A DNA stretch of 64,000 bases from JAQVEM01 sp964603595. Its GTDB lineage: Bacteria; Actinomycetota; Humimicrobiia; Humimicrobiales; Humimicrobiaceae. The notes under the pieces are model-generated. The model was given only the letters and a program-made list of their open reading frames with translations. It was not told the DNA's origin and made no database searches. Position numbers and translations under genes: made by a program. How positions within the stretch are numbered: the first letter of the stretch is position 1; each line of letters opens with the position of its first letter. This document shows, one piece after another, positions 52,454 through 60,309 of the stretch. Location: contig CAZRVN010000002.1 in NCBI GenBank assembly GCA_964603595.1, positions 124,001-188,000 of the forward strand, given 5' to 3'.

Positions 52454-53104
52454 TTATTTATTTTTATCCAATTTTTCCAAAAGGAGTTTTTTAAAATGCT
52501 CAAGGGATATTTTATAAGGTTGAATCCAGAGACCTATCCAGTCTGAGAATTCCAGAATTTTTTCAGGATTGTATGCACTATATTTTTCCCAGAATTCAAT
52601 CCCGTCAAGTAAAACAGCTCCTCCTGTGTACTTCGGAAAAGTTTCGTTTGCCTTTGCCTTATCCCAGTCCTGAAAAACCTCCTGCCTGTAAAGTATCCAT
52701 CCCGGTGTAAGCCAGTAAATTTTTTCGCCCCCGGCTATAGTATTTGCTATTTTTTCTCTTTCTTTCTCACTGGCCAGCATATCTATACAATGGCTGGCAT
52801 TTATCCTGGTAATATTTTTACCCTGCTTTCTTATTATATGGTCTATACTCTCAAACGGTTCTTTTACATTAATGTAGCAGTACTCTCCCCCATAAACTAC
52901 TATTATATTTTCAGAATGTTTCCTGGCAAGATTTATTTTTTCCATTAGCTGGCTTTTGAGCTCTGTGGGAACTTCATGCCTTCCAGGTTTTGTGTAAAGA
53001 ATTTTGTCAGCATCAAGAAACCCGCTTTTTCGCAGGTAATTTAATTCGGGGGCCATTGTCCCGCAGGAGACAATTGCATAATTTTTAAAGGATTGTTTTT
53101 CCAT
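52454..53104 (-). CDS. DUF1638 family protein
   Basis: 216 residues. It starts with an IVSCGTMAPELNYL segment (about 12-25), and contains VVYGGEYCYINV (about 69-80) and RINASHCIDMLAS (about 99-111), cysteine/histidine positions of the DUF1638 family, which often accompanies corrinoid methyltransferases. No biochemical function known to me. 39 bp upstream of the Fe-S/DUF5320 gene, same strand. Confidence 0.82.
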   Translation of the reverse strand: MEKQSFKNYAIVSCGTMAPELNYLRKSGFLDADKILYTKPGRHEVPTELKSQLMEKINLARKHSENIIVVYGGEYCYINVKEPFESIDHIIRKQGKNITRINASHCIDMLASEKEREKIANTIAGGEKIYWLTPGWILYRQEVFQDWDKAKANETFPKYTGGAVLLDGIEFWEKYSAYNPEKILEFSDWIGLWIQPYKISLEHFKKLLLEKLDKNK

Positions 53105-53277
53105 TTTTAATTTTTCTAATCATTTAAATATTTTAAAAATGCTTAATTAATTTTAACATAAGATTTTCAATTCAATTTTTATAAAAATACATATAATTTA
53201 AGTTTACACAATCAAGTAATTATATTAAAATTATGGGCATTTGTTAATAATTTATCAATTGAAACTGGAGGTAAGAA

Positions 53278-54621
53278 ATTAAAGAGTATGACATTGTAAT
53301 AATAGGAGGGAGCGCAGCAGGATTAACTGCTGGTATTACTGCAAGAAGGTTTTATTCTGATAAGAGCATCTTAATAGTGAGGAAAGAGAAAAGTGTATTG
53401 ATTCCGTGTGGCATACCTTATATTTTTGGAACAGTATGTTCACCTGAGAAAAATTTAGTACCAGACTCGGTACTCGAAAAAAATAATATTGACCTGATAA
53501 TAGGGGAAGCGGAAGAGATAGAGAAGGAGCAAAAGGTAGTAAAAATTAAAGGAAGCGAAGATGTAAAGTATGAAAAGCTTATAATAACAACTGGTTCATT
53601 GCCTGTAGAGCCGCCGATTGAAGGATTTGGCAAGGAAAATTCTTTTGTAATTAAAAAGGACGTAGCATATCTCAGCAATATGCTGGAAAAAATAAATAAG
53701 TCAAAAAATATGGTTATTATTGGCGGCGGGTTCATAGGAATAGAATTTGCAGACGAGTGCCAGAAAGACAGGGATATAAAAATTTCCATTGTAGAAATGT
53801 TACCCCATTGCCTTATGCTCACTTTTAGTGAGTCGACATGCATGATGGCAGAAGATTTGATGAAAGGGAAAGGCGTAGGAATTTTTTCTGGCGAGAAAGT
53901 AGAATCAATTGTTGGAAATGAGAAAGTAGAAGGGATTAAATTAGCCAGCGGAAAGACTATAGAAGCTGATGTTTTATTAGTGGGAGTAGGGGCAAAAGCC
54001 GATTCAAAAATTGCAGAGCAGTCAGGAATTGAGATTAACCAGAAAGGAGCAATTGTAGTTGATAGGTATATGCAGACAAGCGAGAAGGATATTTTTTCAT
54101 GCGGTGATTGTTGCGAAAAATTTTCTTTCTTTAATAAGAAGCCCTGCAACCTGATGCTGGCATCTGTTGCGACCAACGAGGCGAGGATTGCTGCTGCTAA
54201 CTTATATAAGATTAACAGGATAAACGAAGGAGTAATAGGTACCTTTTCAACTGTTATTGGTGAGACAGCACTGGCGAGAGCAGGAATGTCTGTGAATGAG
54301 GCAGAAGAGAATGGTTACGATATAGTAGTTGGAACTGCAGAAGCCCCAAATTGTCATCCAGGTTGTATGCCGTGCAGCAGTAACTTAAAAGTTAGTCTGG
54401 TATTTGAAAAAGGTTCGGGCATCATACTTGGCGGAGAGCTGGTAGGAGCAAAATCAGGAGGAGAATTAATAAATTTGATTGGCGGCTGCATTCATGAAAA
54501 GATGATTGCAAGTCATATGGCAATTTTCCAGATGGGAACGCATCCTGCCCTGACTGCTTCGCCTATTGCATACCAGATAAGTAATGCTGCAGAGATAGCA
54601 GTTAAGAAATTAAGAGATTAG
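53278..54621 (+). CDS. FAD-dependent pyridine nucleotide-disulfide oxidoreductase (NADH oxidase/CoA-disulfide reductase type), ATT start
   Basis: About 447 residues. The FAD-binding strand DIVIIGGSAAGLTAGITAR precedes the first ATG/GTG/TTG, so any such start would cut off the FAD site. The frame has a TAA at 53272-53274 and then no standard start until GTG 53377. ATT 53278 lies 6 nt after GGAGG (53267-53271), and so is the best start. The second Rossmann motif is VIIGGGFIGIEFA; LIPCGIPY has the active-site cysteine of CoA-disulfide reductases (SxxCxxP-like), and FSCGDCCEKF the FAD motif. C-terminal dimerisation domain present, with an extra CHPGCMPCS cysteine segment. Confidence 0.88.
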   Translation: MKEYDIVIIGGSAAGLTAGITARRFYSDKSILIVRKEKSVLIPCGIPYIFGTVCSPEKNLVPDSVLEKNNIDLIIGEAEEIEKEQKVVKIKGSEDVKYEKLIITTGSLPVEPPIEGFGKENSFVIKKDVAYLSNMLEKINKSKNMVIIGGGFIGIEFADECQKDRDIKISIVEMLPHCLMLTFSESTCMMAEDLMKGKGVGIFSGEKVESIVGNEKVEGIKLASGKTIEADVLLVGVGAKADSKIAEQSGIEINQKGAIVVDRYMQTSEKDIFSCGDCCEKFSFFNKKPCNLMLASVATNEARIAAANLYKINRINEGVIGTFSTVIGETALARAGMSVNEAEENGYDIVVGTAEAPNCHPGCMPCSSNLKVSLVFEKGSGIILGGELVGAKSGGELINLIGGCIHEKMIASHMAIFQMGTHPALTASPIAYQISNAAEIAVKKLRD

Positions 54622-54935
54622 ATGTTATATTATCTATAGCAGTTTATTTCAAAAATTTTTTAAAGCTTAATTTATGGAGGGCAGATATAAAATATACTGG
54701 TTGTATTTATGAGTTTCAGGTATCCAGTAATTAGAGTTTGAATTATAGTACTAGTATATTAAAGCATAAGTTTATATATCTGTATCTTTCAGTTAAAATT
54801 AGCTTAAAGATGTGACTGCGGTTTAATTTAGAAATGATATTGAAGCAAGCTTAAATAAGCTTGCTTCAATTAATTATATAATATTTGATAAATCATTGGT
54901 TTTAATTTTTAATAAGTAATTAAGAGCAAATAATT
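54622..54935 (+). other. Non-coding gap with a large palindrome
   Basis: 314 bp between the oxidoreductase and the J-domain gene. It contains only the inverted repeat described at 54840; no ORF or RNA gene recognised. Confidence 0.5.
54840..54869 (+). repeat. 14-bp perfect inverted repeat
   Basis: TTGAAGCAAGCTTA and its exact complement TAAGCTTGCTTCAA, separated by AA. As RNA it would make a long hairpin with a small AU loop, followed by ATTAATTAT and not a T run. It may be a bidirectional terminator or a protein-binding palindrome. Confidence 0.75.
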
Positions 54936-55262
54936 ATGAAAAAATTAATAAGTTTTAAAGATATTGATAAAGCAAGGAAGACATTGGAGATAGGAGAGAC
55001 TTCAAGCATGCAGGAGATTAAAAATAAATACAGGGAGCTGTCTTTAAAATACCATCCGGACAGGCATAGTAAAAGCAAAAGTAAAAAGGAATACGAAGAA
55101 AAGATTAAAGAGATAAACAATTCATATGAAATTCTTATAAACTACTGTATAAAATATCCTATTTCTTTTAAAGCCGGCAAGACTAAGGAAGTTGAAGAAG
55201 GAGAATATATGAAGCAGCATTTTAAGAGATTTTACGATGGCTGGTGGGGGGATACGGACTAA
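54936..55262 (+). CDS. J-domain (DnaJ-like) protein
   Basis: 108 residues. A J domain (about 6-70) with HPD at 40-42 in LSLKYHPDRHSK; it would stimulate a DnaK. No Gly/Phe or zinc domain; the C-terminal 35 residues end WWGDTD. Its TAA overlaps the ATG of the methyltransferase, so the two are coupled. Confidence 0.9.
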   Translation: MKKLISFKDIDKARKTLEIGETSSMQEIKNKYRELSLKYHPDRHSKSKSKKEYEEKIKEINNSYEILINYCIKYPISFKAGKTKEVEEGEYMKQHFKRFYDGWWGDTD

Positions 55263-55891
55263 TGCCCAGGATAGAGCCTTTTGAGAAGTATCCGGATAAA
55301 TACGAGAAGTGGTTTTACGACAATAAATATGTATACCAATCTGAAGTTAAAGCTATTAGGGAAATTATGCCCGATTTTAAGGATGGTATAGAGATTGGGG
55401 TGGGAAGCGGAAGGTTTGCTGAACCTCTGGGTATAAGGTTGGGAGTTGAACCATCAAATAAGATGGGAAAAATAGCTATGGCAAGAGGCATAAAAGTAAA
55501 AAGATGTGCTGCAGAGAATCTTCCTTTTAAAGATTGCAGTTTTGGTCTAGTTTTAATGGTGACCACAGTATGCTTTCTGGATGATACAAAAAAAGCTTTT
55601 TCTGAAGCGTACAGAATATTAAGGCCTGATGGGTTTTTTATTAATTGTTTTGTAGATAAGAACAGTAGAGTTGGAAAAATATATCAAAAAAATAAGAGCA
55701 AAAGTGTTTTTTATGGGGTAGCAAATTTTTTTACTGCAGAAGAGATAATAAAATTATTAAAGGGAACCGGTTTTAAAAATTTTAAATTCAGGCAGACTAT
55801 TTTTAGCACTCTTGGTAAGATAAATAAAATAGAGAAAATAAAGCCGGGTTATGGAGAAGGGTCTTTTATAGTGATAAGAGCCGGGAAGTGA
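55262..55891 (+). CDS. SAM-dependent methyltransferase (Methyltransf_11 type)
   Basis: I choose ATG 55262, which overlaps the J-domain stop (TAATG); the longer frame from 55244 has no ribosome site. About 209 residues. SAM motif I is GIEIGVGSGRFAEPL, then GVEPSNKM, and LPFKDCSFGLVLMVTTVCF as motif III region. The N-terminal FEKYPDKYEKWFYDNKYVYQ is family-typical. The substrate is unknown. Confidence 0.88.
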   Translation: MPRIEPFEKYPDKYEKWFYDNKYVYQSEVKAIREIMPDFKDGIEIGVGSGRFAEPLGIRLGVEPSNKMGKIAMARGIKVKRCAAENLPFKDCSFGLVLMVTTVCFLDDTKKAFSEAYRILRPDGFFINCFVDKNSRVGKIYQKNKSKSVFYGVANFFTAEEIIKLLKGTGFKNFKFRQTIFSTLGKINKIEKIKPGYGEGSFIVIRAGK

Positions 55892-55969
55892 TAATTTATT
55901 TTTTTAAATTAATAAAAATTTTTATATTTTTTAAAAAAAATATTTTAATTATTTTAAAGGATTACAGTT

Positions 55970-56830
55970 ATGAAATTAAGACTTGAATGTATCTCATGTT
56001 ATTTAAGGCAGGCACTTGATGCTGCAAAAATGGCGACGGACGATAAAAATATACACGAAGAAGTTTTGAGGAGATCTTTAATAATAGCGTCTAAATTTGA
56101 TATGGATAGTTATGGTTTTAACCTCCAGGCAAAAATTAAAAAAATGATGGAGGAAATATTACCAGAAGCAGACCCTTACAGCAGGGTTAAGAAAAAATAT
56201 AATAGTATTGTTCTCGGGATGGAAAATAATTTAAAAGAGGTAATAAAAAATTCAAAGAACCCGTTTGAAACCAGTCTGAGAATATCGCTGGCGGGAAATA
56301 TTATTGATTTTGGACCGGGGATTACTTTAAATGAAAAAATTCTAGATGAAGCAATAAAAAAATCTTTTTCACAAAAACTGGATAGAAAAAAAGTAGAGTT
56401 ACTAAAAAAAAATATTGATGAGGCAAAAAAAATTTTATTTATAGGTGATAATGCAGGAGAGATAGTGCTAGATAAAATTTTCATAGAGAGTTTGCCCCGG
56501 GAAAAAATTACTTATGCAGTGAGAGGCGGCCCGGCTATAAATGATGCTACTATGGAAGATGCTTTAGATGTTGGAATGGTTGATTATGTAAATGTTATAA
56601 GTACGGGTCTTGATATGCCGGCAGCTATTCTTCCTTACTGTTCAAAAAGTTTTATATATGAATATGATGAGTCAGACCTTGTTATAGCCAAAGGTCAGGG
56701 TAATTACGAAGTATTATGTGATGAGGATAAAAACATTTTTTTCCTTTTAAAAATAAAGTGTTCTATAGTTGCTGAAACTTTTAAAGAAAAGTATGAAGTT
56801 GGAGATATAGTATTACATAAAAAAGAATAG
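55970..56830 (+). CDS. DUF89/ARMT1-like metal-dependent phosphatase
   Basis: 286 residues. N-terminal ECISCYLRQALDA, a CxxC seen in prokaryotic DUF89 proteins, and the catalytic aspartate region LFIGDNAGEIVLDKI followed by AVRGGPAINDATMEDA. The DUF89 family removes phosphate from damaged sugar phosphates or cofactors. AAAGGAT precedes the ATG. Stands alone after the methyltransferase. Confidence 0.88.
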   Translation: MKLRLECISCYLRQALDAAKMATDDKNIHEEVLRRSLIIASKFDMDSYGFNLQAKIKKMMEEILPEADPYSRVKKKYNSIVLGMENNLKEVIKNSKNPFETSLRISLAGNIIDFGPGITLNEKILDEAIKKSFSQKLDRKKVELLKKNIDEAKKILFIGDNAGEIVLDKIFIESLPREKITYAVRGGPAINDATMEDALDVGMVDYVNVISTGLDMPAAILPYCSKSFIYEYDESDLVIAKGQGNYEVLCDEDKNIFFLLKIKCSIVAETFKEKYEVGDIVLHKKE

Positions 56831-57134
56831 CTGCTTACCTGCCGGGGTAAATAATCGGTATGTTAAAACTTTCTTCTTTATAATTTAAGTTCAAATTTTT
56901 GCTTATTGAATTTGTTTATTTAGAATTCAGTTTAATTTTATATAATTAATTACGCAATTATTTAGTTTATATTTATATTATTAATTATTTGTTTTGTTTT
57001 TAATATTTTTTATATTTTTTATTTAATTATTTTCTCTTGACATTTATATTTAATTCTGTTAATTTAATATTGCAATTTTTTATTAATGTTTTTTTGAAAA
57101 TTAATAATTTTTTTATCAGGATAGAGACTTTGAT

Positions 57135-57207
57135 TTACATTCTATTAATTGGGCACTTTTGAATGTAAGGAGTCAGTAGTGCAACCGGCTGTGAAGCCGG
57201 TTTTTTT
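57135..57207 (+). ncRNA. Structured leader or small RNA with possible pseudoknot
   Basis: TTACATTC (57135-57142) pairs exactly with GAATGTAA (57161-57168). Its loop holds GCACT (57153-57157), which can pair with AGTGC (57178-57182) directly before the terminator stem, forming an H-type pseudoknot. A promoter-like TTGACA at 57037 would start a transcript of about 135 nt. I do not recognise any known riboswitch class. The 5-bp second pairing could be chance. Confidence 0.4.
57183..57207 (+). terminator. Strong rho-independent terminator
   Basis: A perfect 8-bp stem AACCGGCT/AGCCGGTT (57183-57190, 57195-57202), loop GTGA, T run. It lies 350 bp after the DUF89 gene and 280 bp before flp, so it ends a short non-coding transcript or acts as an attenuator. 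Confidence 0.85.
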
Positions 57208-57316
57208 ATATCTTGAAAATTTTTGATATAACGACATGAAATAATATTTAATTATAAATTAATATAAGTAGTAATATTAATATAATATTAAAGTTATAAA
57301 AATAATTAAATAATAG

Positions 57317-57345
57317 TTGACAAAATAGAAATAATTTATTAACAT
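57317..57345 (+). promoter_or_regulatory. Promoter candidate of the Tad/Flp operon
   Basis: A perfect TTGACA (57317-57322), a 17-bp spacer, and TAACAT (57340-57345). It gives a leader of about 135 nt to flp, downstream of the terminator. Confidence 0.5.
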
Positions 57346-57485
57346 TAATTATAGATATTTAATAAAACATTTAATAAAAAAAATAAATATTTAAATATTA
57401 AAAAAGTTTTGAGTCGTTAAAAGTAGAATAGAAGAGAAAAGAAATAAAAAAATAAAAAAAGTATTTTATAAAAGGAGGGGGAAAA

Positions 57486-57662
57486 ATGAGGAAGATATTA
57501 GGATTGTACGTAAGGATTATGAACAGCAGGGGAGCAAGTGCTACAGAGTATGCATTGATAATTACATTAGTTGCTCTTGCAATAATTACAGCTGCAGGTT
57601 TACTTGGTAAGGAGATATCAGATGCATTTACCGCTGCAACTGCTGCGCTTGCGTCAGTATAG
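57486..57662 (+). CDS. flp: Flp-type pilin prepilin
   Basis: 58 residues, translated by hand. A short basic leader ends at Gly (NSRG), followed by ASATEYALIITLV, in which E+5 and Y+6 are the Flp signature for prepilin peptidase cleavage after the glycine. Then a hydrophobic helix and a small Ala-rich tail (FTAATAALASV). AAGGAGG lies 8 nt before ATG. It is the main subunit of a Tad-type pilus and the first gene of the operon. Confidence 0.95.
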   Translation: MRKILGLYVRIMNSRGASATEYALIITLVALAIITAAGLLGKEISDAFTAATAALASV

Positions 57663-57718
57663 GATAAAAGCAAGGAATGCCAGTTAGCGGCAAATTAAAA
57701 GAAAATTGTAGGAATATA

Positions 57719-57792
57719 CTAGTTCCACAGTTTTAAAAGCTGTGGAACTAGAAATTAAATTATACCCAATAATGTAAATTATTGGGTATAAT
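57719..57792 (+). promoter_or_regulatory. Twin hairpins between flp and tadE
   Basis: First, a perfect 12-bp stem CTAGTTCCACAG/CTGTGGAACTAG (57719-57730, 57740-57751). Second, a perfect 15-bp stem (57759-57773 with 57778-57792) closed by a GTAA (GNRA) tetraloop. Neither is followed by a good T run. They may protect the flp mRNA 3' end or reduce readthrough, giving more pilin than assembly proteins. Confidence 0.7.
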
Positions 57793-57822
57793 AGTTTATA
57801 ATAATATTTTTTGTAAACTAAA

Positions 57823-58224
57823 ATGAAAAGGCCAATAAAAATTTTATATTGTGAGAAGGGCTCAAATGCTGTAGAATTTGCCATTATCCTTCCAATACTT
57901 ATTATGCTTGTTTTCGGTATAATACAATTCGGGGTAGCTTATAATAATTACATAGCTCTTACCCATGCGGCGAGGGAAGGAGTAAGACTTGCTGCAGTAG
58001 GTCTTCATGAAGAAGACCCCGCTGCTTTTGAACAGGCAGTAATAGACAGCGCGCCAAGTGTTGAAATTGAATCAGTAAATGTGGTGTATCCGGAAGGTAC
58101 CGAAATAGGGAATCCTGTAAGAGTTACCGTAATAGGGGAAATCTTTTTTATAGATATTCCAATGGCAGGAAGATGGGGCCCTATTGAACTAAGAGGCGAG
58201 GCAACTATGAGAAAGGAAAAATAA
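57823..58224 (+). CDS. tadE: TadE-like minor pseudopilin
   Basis: 133 residues. KGSNAVEFAIILPILIML has the G-SNAVEF prepilin-like site with E+5, then one helix, then HAAREGVRLAAVG, the conserved TadE segment. Known in the family as a minor component of the Tad pilus processed by the prepilin peptidase. Confidence 0.92.
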   Translation: MKRPIKILYCEKGSNAVEFAIILPILIMLVFGIIQFGVAYNNYIALTHAAREGVRLAAVGLHEEDPAAFEQAVIDSAPSVEIESVNVVYPEGTEIGNPVRVTVIGEIFFIDIPMAGRWGPIELRGEATMRKEK

Positions 58225-58267
58225 ATTATTTTTATAATTTTTTATTCATAATATCTTATCAATTAAA

Positions 58268-59335
58268 ATGAAGATATATAAAGAAATCCGTAAAAAAAAA
58301 ATTCTAGAACAGAAGGGCCAGGTAGCATTAATAATTGTTATTATTATTGTGGTTTTGCTGGGAATAACTGCGCTGGTTGTAGATGTTGGTTCCCTTTACC
58401 AGAAAAGGGGTTTCTATCAGACTGTTGCTGATGCTGCTTCACTGGCGGGTGCGCAGGAACTACCCGAGAGCTATGAGCTTGCTGTCGATATTGCAGTTGA
58501 GTATGCGGAGAAAAATAATGTTGATATTGCGTATAACTGCCGTGACCATACTGCAGAGGATATAGAAATAAGTTCTACCTATACCCAGGATGACACCATA
58601 ACTGTAACTTTATCCAACCGTGAGGCACCTTTGTATTTTGCCAGGATATTTGGCATGGATACGGTAAGCATAAGCGCAGAGGCAACAGCGGTGGCCGGCA
58701 GTCCTGTTGAGGTATATGGTGTAGCTCCCTGGGCAGCAGTTATCCCGGAGGGAACAAATTGGAGAAGCTGGCTTTGGAGTGAAGCGGGGGAGGAAAAGGT
58801 AATAAGCGAAGAAATGGAAGATAGCGATTTTATCGCCTGGGATACGACTGAGGATAAGAAAAATTGGAAAAAGAGATATAAAGACAGGATAATTAATGGT
58901 TACCAGGAACCCCTGGAAGAAGGGGACTTGATTTTCACTCGGGGTATTAAAATAAAAGATACCGAGAAAGGGGTGAATTCCAGAATAGATACCTGGGAAC
59001 AATTTGACCAACTGACTTATGATTATTACTCCATAATAAAGCTCTCAAGAAATGATGACCAGTTTGTTATGGTCCCTATTATTTATGATACCGAGCTGCA
59101 GAAGTGGTGGGAAGAAGATCCCGGAGATTGGCCGGAAGTATGGGTTGAGATAGAAGCATTTGCCCCGTTTATTATAACTGAGATATATACTACAGGTCAT
59201 GGTCATGGGCATGGTTCAAAGACTGAAATCAGAGGCAGATTCATTCACCAGGCATTGATTATAAATAAAGGGGAAATAGAAGCTTTTATTGCTGATCCAC
59301 CTGTTGGTTTAAAAGTAATAAGACTGTGGGATTAA
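58268..59335 (+). CDS. TadG-like pilus-assembly protein
   Basis: 355 residues. N-terminal KGQVALIIVIIIVVLLGITA helix followed by VVDVGSLYQKRGFYQTVADA (the TadG/putative Flp pilus-assembly signature) and AASLAGAQELP. The extracellular part carries an unusual HGHGHGHGS stretch (around 312-320), a possible metal-binding element. No VWA domain here; that is in the gene at 63038. Confidence 0.88.
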   Translation: MKIYKEIRKKKILEQKGQVALIIVIIIVVLLGITALVVDVGSLYQKRGFYQTVADAASLAGAQELPESYELAVDIAVEYAEKNNVDIAYNCRDHTAEDIEISSTYTQDDTITVTLSNREAPLYFARIFGMDTVSISAEATAVAGSPVEVYGVAPWAAVIPEGTNWRSWLWSEAGEEKVISEEMEDSDFIAWDTTEDKKNWKKRYKDRIINGYQEPLEEGDLIFTRGIKIKDTEKGVNSRIDTWEQFDQLTYDYYSIIKLSRNDDQFVMVPIIYDTELQKWWEEDPGDWPEVWVEIEAFAPFIITEIYTTGHGHGHGSKTEIRGRFIHQALIINKGEIEAFIADPPVGLKVIRLWD

Positions 59336-59414
59336 GAGGAATAAGACTTTTTAGATAGAAAAAACATAAAAAATGTTTTATAATATTTATATAATAAAAT
59401 ATTAAGGAAACAAT

Positions 59415-60269
59415 ATGAAATTAAGAATTATATTACTTATTTTGGCGCTAATTATAGGAGCGGCAGCTGTCTTTGGTGTGATTGTGTACATTAACGGTAT
59501 GAGGGCATCAATGGAAGAAGAGATTGAAAAGGTTGAAGTACTGGTGGCAGTGCAGAATATCCCAAAGGAGATGCCGGTTGAAGTTCTGCTTGAGGAAAAA
59601 ATGGTGGAAACTAAAGGTGTTCCAAGGAAATATATTGCAGAAGGAGCCTTAACCTCTCTGGATGGATACGAGGGATATGTAGTGGCCAACCATATTAACG
59701 AAGGTGAGCAGATTACCACTACTAAATTCGCAAAGCCGGAAGAAATGGGATTGGTATTTGTAATACCCGATGGTATGATAGCAGTTTCAATTCCGATTAA
59801 TGAAGTAATAGGAGTTTCAAATCTTATAAATGTGGGAGATAGGGTAAATGTGATAGCCACATTCTTTCCCGAACAAAGGTTAACTTCTGATAGAGAGGAG
59901 CAGGCAGAGGAAACTGGTATAGAAGGTGAAGAGCTTGCAGGAGAAGGAGTTGTGGAATCCGGAGGGTCTTCTATAGAAATTGAAAAAGAGTTTACAAGAA
60001 CACTTTTATGGAATGTAGAAGTTTTATATGTGGGAACCAGGGAAATAACGGCCAGCTCAGGTGAAAATGGAGAGATACTGGGGGTACAGACCAGGACGGA
60101 GAGGACATCGGAAGAAATTACTACAATCACTCTAGCTGTGACTCCCGAGGATTCAGAGAAACTTGTATTTTCAGAAGAATCAGGCAGTGTATGGCTTGCT
60201 CTGGTACCAGTGGATGGCATTGAAAAAGAAGATACGCCCGGCAGAACTCTTGATAATATTTTTGACTGA
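59415..60269 (+). CDS. cpaB: Flp pilus assembly protein CpaB/RcpC
   Basis: 284 residues. N-terminal membrane anchor (about 5-28), then a SAF domain (about 43-105, VAVQNIPKEMPVEVLLEEKM and YVVANHINEGEQI), then the CpaB C-terminal domain with IPINEVIGVSNLINVGDRV. An acidic Glu-rich insert (about 155-190) is extra. The spacing to the next gene is 40 bp. Confidence 0.93.
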   Translation: MKLRIILLILALIIGAAAVFGVIVYINGMRASMEEEIEKVEVLVAVQNIPKEMPVEVLLEEKMVETKGVPRKYIAEGALTSLDGYEGYVVANHINEGEQITTTKFAKPEEMGLVFVIPDGMIAVSIPINEVIGVSNLINVGDRVNVIATFFPEQRLTSDREEQAEETGIEGEELAGEGVVESGGSSIEIEKEFTRTLLWNVEVLYVGTREITASSGENGEILGVQTRTERTSEEITTITLAVTPEDSEKLVFSEESGSVWLALVPVDGIEKEDTPGRTLDNIFD

Positions 60270-60309
60270 AAGCACAAAAAATAAAAAAATTAAAAGGAAT
60301 TTAAAGGAT

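Larger units (their letters stand above)
56831..57485 (+). other. Long AT-rich leader region of the Tad operon
   Basis: 655 bp without a gene. It contains a promoter-like site at 57037, a structured RNA with terminator (57135-57207), and a second promoter at 57317. The remaining sequence is extremely AT-rich (many T and A runs), with no ORF carrying a ribosome site. Confidence 0.5.

Noticed and set aside
53418..54176. 252-residue minus-strand ORF
   Set aside because: Antisense to the FAD oxidoreductase; phenylalanine/serine-rich shadow without family features.
57135..57207. Known c-di-GMP-I riboswitch
   Set aside because: The GGCAAACC-like and GNRA tetraloop-receptor elements expected for that class are missing.
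59402..60277. 291-residue minus-strand ORF
   Set aside because: Antisense to cpaB, serine-rich low-complexity product with no domain or ribosome site.
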